DNA of 64,000 bases from Tenacibaculum sp. SZ-18. Its GTDB lineage: Bacteria > Bacteroidota > Bacteroidia > Flavobacteriales > Flavobacteriaceae. Position 1 is the first letter of the stretch. Each line of letters starts with the position of its first letter. Below are positions 26,434 to 35,360 of the stretch, in pieces. The translations under genes were made by a program, and so were the position numbers. The notes beneath the pieces are model-generated. The model ran no database searches. It saw nothing but the letters and a program-made list of their open reading frames with translations, and was not told where the DNA came from. The DNA lies in the NCBI RefSeq assembly GCF_002813915.1, contig NZ_CP019335.1, forward strand, positions 2,649,777 to 2,713,776, in the 5' to 3' direction.

Positions 26434-27249
26434 TTGACAACCATAAGTCTTTGTTTTGGACTTAAACGTGATGCGTACTATAAATACAGAGCTAGAGCCG
26501 ATAAACGTTTAAAACTTGAACAACAGATTATTCAAATTGTTAAGCAAAAACGCAAATCCTTACCAAGAGAAGGTGTTCGTAAACTCAAAATATCCTTGAA
26601 AAACGATTTTGATAATGCAAATATTAAAGTAGGAAGAGACACACTATTCAATGTGCTTAGAAAACACAATATGCTTACAACCAGAAAGAAACCAAGTTAT
26701 AGAACTACCAATTCTTTTCATAGATTCTATAAATACAAAAACATCATAAAAGATGTGCTTGTTGATAGACCTAACCAGGTATGGGTAAGTGACATCACCT
26801 ACATTAGAACTGTAAAAGGATTTTGTTATTTAGCCCTTATAACCGACTTGTATTCTAGAAAAATAATAGGGTATGATCTTAGTGATAGCTTAGAGCTTAG
26901 CGGATGTGTAAGAGCATTAAAAAAAGCATTATATCAAGCTAAAAATACGGATGAACTCATACATCACTCCGATAGAGGAATACAATATTGCAGTAATCTA
27001 TACACACAAATTTTAAAAGGAAAGAACATTAAAATTAGCATGACAGAAGATAATCATTGTTATGAAAATGCTGTCGCTGAAAGGGTAAATGGTATATTAA
27101 AAGATGAGTTTTACTTAGATCAAACATTTGATAATGTGATACATGCAAAAAGAGCTACAAAAAATGCAATCAATCTATACAACCAAATAAGATTACACGT
27201 ATCTTTAAACTATAAAACACCAAATATGGTATATTTAAAAACAGCATAA
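26434..27249 (+). CDS. IS3-family OrfB DDE transposase, copy 1
   Basis: The frame is open from just after 26355 and overlaps orfA, so the real product is the OrfAB frameshift fusion; the TTG at 26434 is only a nominal start. It has an HTH_21-type N-terminal region and an rve integrase core: D in VWVSDITYIRT, D in IHHSDRGIQYCS, E in ENAVAERVNGILKDE. Intact copy. It resembles the IS150 branch of IS3. Confidence 0.9.
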   Translation: MTTISLCFGLKRDAYYKYRARADKRLKLEQQIIQIVKQKRKSLPREGVRKLKISLKNDFDNANIKVGRDTLFNVLRKHNMLTTRKKPSYRTTNSFHRFYKYKNIIKDVLVDRPNQVWVSDITYIRTVKGFCYLALITDLYSRKIIGYDLSDSLELSGCVRALKKALYQAKNTDELIHHSDRGIQYCSNLYTQILKGKNIKISMTEDNHCYENAVAERVNGILKDEFYLDQTFDNVIHAKRATKNAINLYNQIRLHVSLNYKTPNMVYLKTA

Positions 27250-27301
27250 ATCAAATTTTAACCTGTAGCCATATTTCAGGACTAGACATTTCCGAAAAAT
27301 A

Positions 27302-28210
27302 ATGAGAAAATTGACCATCCTTTTTGCTATTATTATATTTTCTTGTCAATCAGAAAAGAAAACAGAATGCAACTATGTGACTGATTATTACCAAACCGTC
27401 TACAAGGCGGATTGGGAATTTGAAACTAAGAATTACCAAAAAGCCTTTGATTTATACGATGATGCGTTCAAATCATGCGAAGCAGTAAACACAGTCAACT
27501 ATAATGAAATTTGGAAATTCACAGTAACTTCCGCCATTTTGAAACGATTTGATATAACCTATGATTATGCAAAAAAATTAATCCTGAATGGTGTTGAATT
27601 AAACCGGTTTGGTAACAGTGAAAATTTTGATGAATTTCTTAAATCAGAATTTGGTCAAAACTTGACCTCTCAATATCAAAAATTGAGAGAAAAATTCGAA
27701 AAAAATGCAGATTTCAAACTTAGAAACGAGCTTCTTGCAATGCAAACAGCCGACCAACTTTATAGAAATGAAAATTATCAAGAAAATATTGTCAAACAGG
27801 ACAGTATAGATAAACTTCACGAAAAACGACTTATTGAAATTTTTGAAACTATTGGTTATCCTACTGACAAAATCGTAGGCCCCCATACAGGAGATTATCA
27901 AGTTGACGTTGGACTTCTTCTTTTACATACCGATGACAGTATTCGAATGAATTATTTCGTTCCGAAATTAAAGGATTTTGTGCAAAAAGGGACAGCTTCA
28001 CCATACACCTTAGGAACTGTCATTGACCAATTCCACTTATATAACGGAGACCCTCAAATTAACGGTACGTACGGAGCACAAGGAGGTGGATATGCAAAAA
28101 TGATTTCGGACTTGAAAAAAGTGGACAGCAACCGAATTTCAATCGGACTACCTCCATTAGAATTAAAAGAAAAAAAGGATAGTCTAATAAAAATAAAATA
28201 TGGATTTTAA
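27302..28210 (+). CDS. Cassette lipoprotein with DUF6624-like domain
   Basis: A 302-residue lipoprotein (lipobox IFSC). Residues 20-120 are TPR-like (WEFETKNYQKAFDLYDDAFK). Residues ~155-300 resemble DUF6624: KLHEKRLIEIFETIGYPTDK, a VGLLLLHTDDSIRMNYF segment, DFVQKGTASPYTLGTVIDQF and a C-terminal GTYGAQGGGY. Function unknown. The IS copy lies between the cassette start and the gene and may cut it off from, or supply, a promoter. The cassette's own ends still pair (GTTGTACAAC / GTGGTACAAC). Confidence 0.65.
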   Translation: MRKLTILFAIIIFSCQSEKKTECNYVTDYYQTVYKADWEFETKNYQKAFDLYDDAFKSCEAVNTVNYNEIWKFTVTSAILKRFDITYDYAKKLILNGVELNRFGNSENFDEFLKSEFGQNLTSQYQKLREKFEKNADFKLRNELLAMQTADQLYRNENYQENIVKQDSIDKLHEKRLIEIFETIGYPTDKIVGPHTGDYQVDVGLLLLHTDDSIRMNYFVPKLKDFVQKGTASPYTLGTVIDQFHLYNGDPQINGTYGAQGGGYAKMISDLKKVDSNRISIGLPPLELKEKKDSLIKIKYGF

Positions 28211-28220
28211 AAGCAACGTG

Positions 28221-28353
28221 GTACAACAAGATGTATAATTAATTGCGGCTGAATTTCCTCAACGAAAATTCCGTCTTATTAATTATCTTTCCGCAACATC
28301 GGAAAATGACTCGCGTCCTTTCCCGCAAAAAATCATACACAAATACGTTGGCT
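28221..28353 (+). repeat. attC37, class B, 133 nt
   Basis: R'' GTACAAC 28221-28227, R' GTTGGCT 28347-28353. Confidence 0.85.
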
Positions 28354-28365
28354 ACAATTAAAAAA

Positions 28366-28962
28366 ATGGAATTAATTAAAATTGAAATTTCTGACATCGA
28401 AAAATATAATCAAGAAAGGAATAAAGTGTTTTCTGATTTCCTTGGTGTTAAGAAGATATTACCATTTTTGATTATACTTTTTATTGGTATAATACTATTT
28501 ATTACTGGGATTTATGGAGACAAAGACGTAGAACAAAGATTATATGAAAACGGAAAAGAAAAAATCACTTTTATAAATTACGGTATAGAATTAGGAATAG
28601 GACTTGGTTTTATATTGTTTTCATTATTAAAATGTATAGATTTTTGGAAAACGAAAAATAATATCAGTACTACATTAAACTTGAGAAAGCAAAAATTTAA
28701 AAAAGGTGTAACATTTTTTAAAATTGAAATAAATGAAAAGGAAATTTTAATAAAAACTGACTTGTTTGAGAAAAAAACTTCTTGGTTATATTATGATTTT
28801 TTCAAGACTGACAATAAGTTTTTGAGTCTATATTCTTATAACTCAAGTAAATATTTCCCTGAACAATTGATTCCTTTAGATTCTCTCACAGTAGAAGAAA
28901 AAGAACTACTTAAAAAATACTTAAGGATAAGATTTATAAACAGTAGCCAACAACGTGTATAA
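28366..28962 (+). CDS. Cassette membrane protein, YcxB-like
   Basis: 198 residues. ATG 28366 is used; the frame is open upstream to 28243 only because it crosses attC37. Two membrane helices (ILPFLIILFIGIILFITGIY and YGIELGIGLGFILFSLL) frame a short loop, followed by a cytosolic PH-like domain (FKIEINEKEILIKTDLFEKK, FPEQLIPLDSLTVEEKELL) typical of YcxB-like proteins. Function unknown. The C-terminus NSSQQRV comes from attC38. Confidence 0.6.
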   Translation: MELIKIEISDIEKYNQERNKVFSDFLGVKKILPFLIILFIGIILFITGIYGDKDVEQRLYENGKEKITFINYGIELGIGLGFILFSLLKCIDFWKTKNNISTTLNLRKQKFKKGVTFFKIEINEKEILIKTDLFEKKTSWLYYDFFKTDNKFLSLYSYNSSKYFPEQLIPLDSLTVEEKELLKKYLRIRFINSSQQRV

Positions 28963-29077
28963 TTAATTGCGGCTGAATTTCCTCGGCGGAAATTCAATCT
29001 TATTAATTATCTTTCCGCAACATCGGAAAAGGACTCGCGTCCTTTCCCGCAAAAAATCATACACAAATACGTTAACT
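28945..29077 (+). repeat. attC38, class B, 133 nt
   Basis: R'' AGCCAAC 28945-28951, R' GTTAACT 29071-29077. Confidence 0.85.
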
Positions 29078-29670
29078 ATCATTGTCGAGAATTATGTGAA
29101 GTTCTCTTTTTGATAAATCAAAGTCAGTTTCAAAATTTTACTTTTCAAGAGTAATTCCAGCTTTGTCCTTTTTTTAGAGAACTAAACGTTTTATGGTTTA
29201 GATCATTTGCCAATCTCATTGTTTCTTGATTGTCGGTTCTTATTTTGTATTTGAAAAGTCTCTGGCTCGTTCCGATAACTAAGCTTACTTTTTATTTTTG
29301 AGTAGAACCTCATCGTATTTTTAGCCAATTCTCGCTGAACGTTCTGATCCGTTCTTTTTCTAAAAAAAGGCTTTTTACAGCAATCAAATTACGCAAACTA
29401 AATGCAAGTAAGGCTTGTAACTATTTATCTTTTATTGGCTGACAATTGTGCTTGTTTGTAAACCTTTAGATTTGCATTCTGTATCGTTTGCTTTCAGTGT
29501 AAAATTTTCTAAACGCTTTGAATTTTGGCTAGTGTTCTCCAACGTTAGTTAACAGCGTGTATAAAAAATTGCTGCATCCTCTATAAATCAAAAATTATAT
29601 TTACTTTTAAATCATGAAAATGAATGAAAAATTGCTGCTAAAATCATCGCAACTTTTCATACACAATTAC
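29071..29670 (+). mobile_element. Gene-less cassette NC1, copy 9 (600 bp)
   Basis: Diverged copy (TTTTTACAGCAATCAAATTACGC in its middle, AACGTTAG before R''). In tandem with copy 10. Confidence 0.8.
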
Positions 29671-29677
29671 GTTAACT
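29547..29677 (+). repeat. attC39, class N1, 131 nt
   Basis: R'' AGTTAAC 29547-29553, R' GTTAACT 29671-29677. Confidence 0.8.
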
Positions 29678-30271
29678 ATCATTGTCGAGAATTATGTGAA
29701 GTTCTCCTTTTGATAAATCAAAGTCAGTTGCAAAATTGTACTTTTCAAGAGTAATTCCAGCTTTGTCCTTTTTTTAGAGAACTAAACGTTTGATGGTTTG
29801 GCTCATTTGCCAATCTCATTATTTCTTGATTGTCGGTTTTTGTTTTGTGTTTGAAAAGTCTCTGGTTCGTTCCGATAACTAAGCTTACTGTTTACTTTTG
29901 AGTAGAACCTCATCGTATTTTTAGCCAATTCTCGCTGAACGTTCTGATCCGTTCTTTTTCTAAAAAAAAGGCTTCATACAAATCTTAAAATACGCAAACT
30001 AAATGCAAGTAAGGCTTGTGACTATTTATCTTTTATTGGCTGACAATTGTTCTTGTTTGAAAACGTTTAGTTTTGCATTCTGTCTCGTTTGCTTTCAGTG
30101 TAAAATTTTCTAAACGCTTTGAATTTTGGCTAGTGTTCTCCAACATTAGTTAACAGCGTGTATAAAAAATTGCTTCTTTCTCTATAAATCAAAAATTATA
30201 TTTACTTTTAAATCATGAAAACGAATGAAAAATTGCTACTAAAATCATCGCAACTTTTCATACACAATTAC
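29671..30271 (+). mobile_element. Gene-less cassette NC1, copy 10 (601 bp)
   Basis: Second of a tandem pair, followed by NC2. Confidence 0.8.
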
Positions 30272-30278
30272 GTTGTAT
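30148..30278 (+). repeat. attC40, class N1, 131 nt
   Basis: R'' AGTTAAC 30148-30154, R' GTTGTAT 30272-30278. Confidence 0.8.
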
Positions 30279-30714
30279 GTAATAAGTCCAACTTTTGGCT
30301 TTTAAATACACTTTTTGATTGTGATCAAGGATAGGTAAAACAGGATTAAAATTAACTAAACGTAAGAATGCAGTTTAGTCAAGCTTATCGATTGACATCG
30401 TATGAGAGTTACACTTTCAAATACGCATGCTAGCGTAAAAAGCTTGCCGAAATTAGAAGAATTTTTTGACAATGTCAAGTTTTAAAACGATAATTTTATT
30501 TAAATCAATGTTTTACAGCAAAGCAGAAAATCATTTTTCAGATAACAAACCATATCAGTCTGTGGTTGATATAATTCATAATCTTGAAAAAACAAGTGGA
30601 TTTAAAGTAATCTAAATGTAGCGCCTGGACTGACTACGTAAAAATAAAAACAGAAACTATAAGATTTTAGCTATATTTACTACAAACAACAACGTGTAAA
30701 TTGCATTAAAACGC
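30272..30714 (+). mobile_element. Cassette NC2, copy 4, truncated by IS
   Basis: Identical layout to other NC2 copies up to ATTAAAACGC, where the IS begins; the right attC arm is missing. The 35-codon frame is intact. Confidence 0.75.
30684..30714 (+). repeat. attC41, class D2, left half only
   Basis: R'' AAACAAC 30684-30690 and the left arm GTGTAAATTGC remain. The right arm and R' were lost at the IS junction, so this site should be dead. Confidence 0.75.
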
Positions 30715-30753
30715 TGACCCGTCCTGAATAAAGGCTACATAATTTTAAACATT

Positions 30754-31125
30754 ATGTATAAAAACGACAAAGTCATCAGACGTTATTCAGAACCTTTTAA
30801 ATTGAAAATTTTAGACGAACTTACAACCGGAAAATTAAACAAGTATCAATTAGGTAAGGCATATGGTATTGCTCCAACTACCATTAATGAATGGATTAAA
30901 AAGTATAACCGTAAAGACCTTATGAACACAAGAATAACCGTGAAAACTAAGGATGAAATAACCAGAATTAAACAGCTTCAAAAAGAGATTGAACAACTAA
31001 AAAAACTCTTGTTAAAAAAAGACTTGGATGCTATGATTCAAGATTCATACCTTGAAGTTGCTGCAGAAGACCTTGGTTATAAATCTGTAGCAGAACTAAA
31101 AAAAAAGCTAAATATAGAGCGTTAA
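30754..31125 (+). CDS. IS3-family OrfA (HTH), copy 2
   Basis: Protein identical to OrfA of copy 1 (123 residues), with the same slippery A-run near its end. Confidence 0.9.
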   Translation: MYKNDKVIRRYSEPFKLKILDELTTGKLNKYQLGKAYGIAPTTINEWIKKYNRKDLMNTRITVKTKDEITRIKQLQKEIEQLKKLLLKKDLDAMIQDSYLEVAAEDLGYKSVAELKKKLNIER

Positions 31126-31160
31126 TTAAATCTAAAACCAAAGCTAAAGGATTTGCGTCT

Positions 31161-31976
31161 TTGACAACCATAAGTCTTTGTTTTGGACTTAAACGAGATG
31201 CGTACTATAAATACAAAGCTAGAGCCGATAAACGTTTAAAACTTGAACAACAGATTATTCAAATTGTTAAGCAAAAACGCAAATCCTTACCAAGAGAAGG
31301 TGTGCGTAAACTCAAAATATCCTTGAAAAACGATTTTGATAATGCAAATATTAAAGTAGGAAGAGACATGCTATTCAATGTGCTTAGAAAACACAATATG
31401 CTAACAACCAGAAAGAAACCTAGTTATAGAACTACCAATTCTTTTCATAGATTCTATAAATACAAAAACATTATAAAAGATGTGCTTGTTGATAGACCTA
31501 ACCAGGTATGGGTAAGTGATATCACATACATCAGAACTGTAAAGGGATTTTGTTATTTAGCCCTTATAACCGACTTGTATTCTAGAAAAATAATAGGGTA
31601 TGATCTCAGTGATAGCTTAGAGCTTAGCGGCTGTGTAAGAGCATTAAAAAAAGCATTATATCAAGCTAAAAATACGGATGAACTCATACATCACTCCGAT
31701 AGAGGAATACAATATTGCAGTAATCTATACACACAAATTTTAAAAAGGAAGAACATTAAAATTAGCATGACAGAAGATAATCATTGTTATGAAAATGCTG
31801 TCGCTGAAAGGGTAAATGGTATATTAAAAGATGAGTTTTACTTAGATCAAACCTTTGATAATGTGATACATGCAAAAAGAGCTGCAAAAAGTGCAATCAA
31901 TCTATACAACCAAATAAGATTACACGTATCTTTAGACTATAAAACACCAAATATGGTATACAAATTAACAGCCTAA
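31161..31976 (+). CDS. IS3-family OrfB DDE transposase, copy 2
   Basis: Intact rve core with the same three acidic residues as copy 1. Differs by a few substitutions (for example ILKRKN for ILKGKN, KRAAKSA for KRATKNA, C-terminus VYKLTA). Confidence 0.9.
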   Translation: MTTISLCFGLKRDAYYKYKARADKRLKLEQQIIQIVKQKRKSLPREGVRKLKISLKNDFDNANIKVGRDMLFNVLRKHNMLTTRKKPSYRTTNSFHRFYKYKNIIKDVLVDRPNQVWVSDITYIRTVKGFCYLALITDLYSRKIIGYDLSDSLELSGCVRALKKALYQAKNTDELIHHSDRGIQYCSNLYTQILKRKNIKISMTEDNHCYENAVAERVNGILKDEFYLDQTFDNVIHAKRAAKSAINLYNQIRLHVSLDYKTPNMVYKLTA

Positions 31977-32017
31977 ATCAATTTTTAACCTGTAGCCATA
32001 TTTCAGGACTAGACATT

Positions 32018-32593
32018 ATGAATAGAACTCTAATTTTACTTTTAATATTCATTTCAAACTTGTCTTTTAGTCAATCTTTATTGGATATGACTGAAGAGGA
32101 AATTAAAAAAGGAGATTTAGAAAGAGCAAAAAGACAGATTAATATTTTAAAAAATAGTGAATCAGGATTTTGTGGAAACAGCGTAGCTAAAATTAAAGGA
32201 GAGATTAGTTTTTTAGAGTCTAAAATAGCAATTAAAGAGAAAGATTATGATAAATCTCTTGAAATTTTGAACTCAATAAAAGAAGAATGTGTTTTTGGAA
32301 ATAATTGTGAAAAAAGAGACTCATTAAAAATAGAAACTCTTTTTATGAAATATGGAAAAAGAACGATTCTAAGCTCATTTAAAAATAAAGAAAAGCTAAA
32401 AATTATTAGTTTAAACCATTTTCATTACCAAGTCTATCTGGAAAACATTGATTATAAATTTATTTTTTTCAGTAACGGATATGAAAAAAACTATGAACAT
32501 CCTAAATATGGAACAATATCAAAAAGGGAAAGTAATAACAGTTTTATTGATATGTGTAAGGAATTAAAGTTTTATAAATTAATAATAGAGTAA
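32018..32593 (+). CDS. Cassette secreted protein, TPR-like, 191 aa
   Basis: Signal peptide MNRTLILLLIFISNLSFSQ. Residues 25-110 look like one or two degenerate TPR helices pairs (EIKKGDLERAKRQINILKNS, IAIKEKDYDKSLEILNSIKE) with two cysteine pairs. The C-terminal half is strand-rich. No family recognised. The ATG is 3 bases after the IS right end, so the native cassette start and leader are lost and expression may depend on the IS. Confidence 0.6.
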   Translation: MNRTLILLLIFISNLSFSQSLLDMTEEEIKKGDLERAKRQINILKNSESGFCGNSVAKIKGEISFLESKIAIKEKDYDKSLEILNSIKEECVFGNNCEKRDSLKIETLFMKYGKRTILSSFKNKEKLKIISLNHFHYQVYLENIDYKFIFFSNGYEKNYEHPKYGTISKRESNNSFIDMCKELKFYKLIIE

Positions 32594-32597
32594 CTAT

Positions 32598-32649
32598 TGC
32601 CAACTAAACCTAAAATGCATTAAAACGCAGCTTAGCCAAAACGTTGTAG
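32598..32649 (+). repeat. attC42, class D, 52 nt
   Basis: R'' TGCCAAC 32598-32604, R' GTTGTAG 32643-32649. Confidence 0.85.
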
Positions 32650-32684
32650 GTAAGCTTAAAAACGCAGGGAATAAATTTAAAATT

Positions 32685-33191
32685 ATGGATAATGACTCTT
32701 TTAATAGACTTTCATGGATGACAGAAGAAATGAAAGCTGAAATTCGGAAAAGAGATAAAATTGTAAGAGATGAAGAAATAGAAAACTTATTTTTATTAGA
32801 TGACAATTCTGATTTTTCAATTGCGTTGCACGAGATTCTTGTAAATAGGCACGTTAAAAATCCAAATTCTTTAAACTCAGTACAACAGAATTTATTTCTT
32901 TGTATGCACTTGGAAAATGCTGGTCAAGCAGATAGTATCTTATCTTTTTTACAAGAATGGTTTCCTAAACAGAAAAAACAAGTTGTAAAATCTTTGGGTG
33001 AAATTGGAGCTACTAAATCTGCTAAAATTATAGAGCAGGCGATTGCATTACTTCCAGAAAATAATAGTTGGTTTTTTGAAAGTTCTGACGAAAATTCGGA
33101 AAGATTGATGATGAAATTTGACAATGAATTTTCAAGTTATCCAGACGGTCCAAAGATGGACTTATATCGTAAATATGCAGAAAAAAAATAG
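32685..33191 (+). CDS. Cassette DUF4375/DMP19-like protein (copy 2)
   Basis: Near-identical to the gene at 10,623. Visible changes: R8, E31, H49, V57, G105, K114 and S127. An eight-A run before the stop (seven in the other copy) shifts the last codons, giving a shorter end (AEKK). The cassette starts and ends are also shared with copy 1 (GTTGTAGGTAAGC / GCCTACCTACAAC), so the whole cassette was copied, while the attC that precedes it is of a different class. Confidence 0.7.
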   Translation: MDNDSFNRLSWMTEEMKAEIRKRDKIVRDEEIENLFLLDDNSDFSIALHEILVNRHVKNPNSLNSVQQNLFLCMHLENAGQADSILSFLQEWFPKQKKQVVKSLGEIGATKSAKIIEQAIALLPENNSWFFESSDENSERLMMKFDNEFSSYPDGPKMDLYRKYAEKK

Positions 33192-33213
33192 AAACGAGCT
33201 ATAAAATAGCCTA

Positions 33214-33266
33214 CCTACAACAACACCTAAACTCCATTAAAACGCACCTATGCCAAACCGTTAGCT
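33214..33266 (+). repeat. attC43, class D, 53 nt, diverged
   Basis: R'' CTACAAC 33214-33220, R' GTTAGCT 33260-33266. Arms CTAAACTCC and GCACCTATG pair worse than in other class D sites. Confidence 0.8.
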
Positions 33267-33291
33267 GTAATTTCAAGTAAAAATCTGAAAA

Positions 33292-34197
33292 ATGAAAAAC
33301 ATAATAATACTTATAAAATCCTTTATCTCACTAACTCTTTATGCTCAAGCCAAACCAACTGAATCCATCCCTTTTAAAGTCGAAAAGAATCAAATTTATA
33401 TTTATGCGAAAGTAAATAAGACAGATAGCTTAAGATTTCTTTTTGATACAGGCGCAAATGGAAGTGTTATAAATCAAGAATCAACACGAAAAGTGAAACT
33501 TAAAATTGATGGTAAATCAATTAATACAGGTTCGAATGGAACAAATGAAGTTGAGGAAAGTTCTAATAACGAAATGATACTGGGAACAATTCATAAAAAA
33601 GATATTCTTTTTACAATTATACCTTTTGAAAGTGACGAATTTGATGGCATTATTGGTACCGATATAATGAGAGAACATATAATTGAAATTGATTATCACA
33701 AACAAATTATCAATTTTTATGAAAAGAATGATAAAAACATTGATTATAATGGGTATACAAAATTAAAAATGTCCTCTGACATTTATCCCACTTATATAAA
33801 AAGCACCTTGTTAATTAAAGGAAAAAAATACAAAGGTCTTTTTGGACTTGATACTGGTGCTGATGATGTTTTGACATTAACTTCTCGTTTTTCTAGAAAT
33901 AACAATTTTGCAAATAAAATGAGGAGAATAGGTTCAGCAGGATTTATAGGTTCTGACGGATTAGAATACGAAATGCCAATTTTTTTATGTCCTGAAATTG
34001 AATTTGTAAAAAAATACTTCTACAACATTCCTACAGCTCTTTCCAATGCTACTGAAGGAATTGATGCAAGTGATAAATTAGCTGGGTTTTACGGCAATGC
34101 TTTTCTGAAAAAATTTAATATTATCCTAAACTATAATAGCAATTTTATATATTTAAAACTGAACAAAAACTTATACACTGATTTTTATGAAGAATAA
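33292..34197 (+). CDS. Cassette secreted retropepsin-like aspartyl protease
   Basis: 301 residues with a signal peptide (IILIKSFISLTLYAQA). Two aspartyl protease half-domains: the first with LRFLFDTGANGSVI and downstream FDGIIGTDIM, the second with KGLFGLDTGADDVLTL and AGFYGNAFLKKFNIIL. Each D-T-G would give one catalytic Asp, as in bacterial clan AA proteins (PF13650/PF13975). It probably acts in the periplasm on peptides or proteins. The cassette's R'' is mutated (AGCTTAC). Confidence 0.75.
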   Translation: MKNIIILIKSFISLTLYAQAKPTESIPFKVEKNQIYIYAKVNKTDSLRFLFDTGANGSVINQESTRKVKLKIDGKSINTGSNGTNEVEESSNNEMILGTIHKKDILFTIIPFESDEFDGIIGTDIMREHIIEIDYHKQIINFYEKNDKNIDYNGYTKLKMSSDIYPTYIKSTLLIKGKKYKGLFGLDTGADDVLTLTSRFSRNNNFANKMRRIGSAGFIGSDGLEYEMPIFLCPEIEFVKKYFYNIPTALSNATEGIDASDKLAGFYGNAFLKKFNIILNYNSNFIYLKLNKNLYTDFYEE

Positions 34198-34204
34198 AAA
34201 CTAC

Positions 34205-34334
34205 AGCTTACAATATAATAAAAAATAGGCGAAACAGTAATAAAACCAAAGGTTTTGGCTCGTTTCAAACCTTGTGCTTAACCGAAAGGTACTTGCTTCG
34301 AAATCGCCTACTTTTCATATACTTACCGTTGTAG
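34205..34334 (+). repeat. attC44, degenerate R'', 130 nt
   Basis: R'' AGCTTAC 34205-34211 (AAC changed to TAC), R' GTTGTAG 34328-34334. Arms ATAGGCG and CGCCTA. Confidence 0.7.
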
Positions 34335-34364
34335 GCAATGAGACAGAAATATCAAGAAAATTAT

Positions 34365-35279
34365 ATGATTAAATTAACAAATCGACTTTTATTTTTAATC
34401 CTAATTGTAACTATGAACCGTTGCAATAAATCAGTCGAACAAAAAAATACGACATCTACTCAAGAAAAAACGGAATCGATTGATTCTATAAAAACAGAAA
34501 ATGTAACTTTTGAAAGTGAAGGGATTAAATTGGCGGGTACAATTTATAGTCCTAATCATCCACACTCAGCAGTCGTCATTGTTCACGGTTCTGACCAAGT
34601 ACCTCGAATGACAAAGTTTGCCGAATTTTTAGCTAAGAACGATATTTTAGTATTTACCTATGATAAACGTGGGGTTGGAGAATCTGGTGGAGTGTATGCA
34701 GGACCAGAAGTAGGAACGAATAATATTAGCGTTGAAAATATAATTCTATTAGCAAAAGATGCAAGTTCCGCTATTAATTTCATTCATAGTAAAGAAAAAG
34801 ATTTACCCATTGGTCTAATAGGTGCGAGTCAAGCAGGTTGGATAATTCCTATTGTCGCAAATGAAAATCCATTAGTAGAATTTATGGTTTTAATGAGTAG
34901 TCCCACAATAACTACACTTGAACAATTGAGATTTCAATTTTACACAAATGGGAGAACCGATTTTTGGGATAATCATACAGAAAGTGACGCACGTGAACAT
35001 ATTAAAAACGACCCCGATAGATTTCAATTTGAAGCTACTGACCCAAAAGAGGTTCTAAGAAAATTATCAATTCCGGGGCTTTGGGTATTTGGAGAAAAAG
35101 ATATACAAATTCCTGTAAAAATGTGTATCAAGCATCTCAACGATTTAAAATTAGCGAACAAACCATTTGAGTATGTTCTGTTTCCATCATTAGGACATAA
35201 TACTAACAAGACAGAACCAATAAAAATTTCTGTTAATTGGATAAAACAAAAGTCATTGGAAATTAAGAATAACAAATAG
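34365..35279 (+). CDS. Cassette alpha/beta hydrolase lipoprotein
   Basis: Start ATG 34365 gives a lipoprotein-type signal (LLFLILIVTMNRC); an in-frame ATG at 34338 is an alternative. It has a full alpha/beta hydrolase fold: VVIVHGSDQVP (oxyanion loop), TYDKRGVGESGG, the nucleophile elbow GASQAG (Ser), the acid in VFGEKDIQIP and the histidine in PSLGHN. Likely an esterase or peptidase-like hydrolase at the cell surface; the substrate is unknown. Confidence 0.8.
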   Translation: MIKLTNRLLFLILIVTMNRCNKSVEQKNTTSTQEKTESIDSIKTENVTFESEGIKLAGTIYSPNHPHSAVVIVHGSDQVPRMTKFAEFLAKNDILVFTYDKRGVGESGGVYAGPEVGTNNISVENIILLAKDASSAINFIHSKEKDLPIGLIGASQAGWIIPIVANENPLVEFMVLMSSPTITTLEQLRFQFYTNGRTDFWDNHTESDAREHIKNDPDRFQFEATDPKEVLRKLSIPGLWVFGEKDIQIPVKMCIKHLNDLKLANKPFEYVLFPSLGHNTNKTEPIKISVNWIKQKSLEIKNNK

Positions 35280-35296
35280 AAATTAGAACCACTTGC

Positions 35297-35348
35297 CTAT
35301 AACAACACCTAAACTGCATTAAAACGCAGCTTAGCCAAAACGTTAGCG
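35297..35348 (+). repeat. attC45, class D, 52 nt
   Basis: R'' CTATAAC 35297-35303 (one change from the expected CTACAAC), R' GTTAGCG 35342-35348. Confidence 0.8.
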
Positions 35349-35360
35349 CAAATATAAAAC

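Larger units (their letters stand above)
25988..27288 (+). mobile_element. IS3-family insertion sequence, copy 1 (1301 bp)
   Basis: Bounded by imperfect 25-bp inverted repeats: left TGACCCGTCCTGAAT then AAAGGCTACA, right TGTAGCCATATTTCAGGAC then TAGACA. It encodes orfA and orfB joined by a likely -1 frameshift. It sits 14 bases inside a cassette, just upstream of the lipoprotein gene at 27302. Flanks TTA / TTT are not an exact target duplication. Confidence 0.9.
30715..32015 (+). mobile_element. IS3-family insertion sequence, copy 2 (1301 bp)
   Basis: Same inverted repeats as copy 1. Left flank AACGC and right flank TTATG do not match, so there is no target duplication, and the attC half and the start of the next cassette are missing. 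This suggests a deletion or recombination between IS copies. Confidence 0.9.

Noticed and set aside
25988..27288. IS3 transposase as the integron integrase
   Set aside because: It is a DDE (rve) enzyme, not a tyrosine recombinase, and has its own inverted repeats.
28243..28365. Upstream extension of the membrane protein at 28366
   Set aside because: The extra residues are a translation of class B attC and recur in front of unrelated genes.
3165..30271. NC1 repeats as an insertion sequence, MITE or CRISPR
   Set aside because: They begin and end exactly at cassette boundaries, lack terminal repeats other than the cassette cores, show no target duplications, and unit length and spacing do not fit CRISPR.
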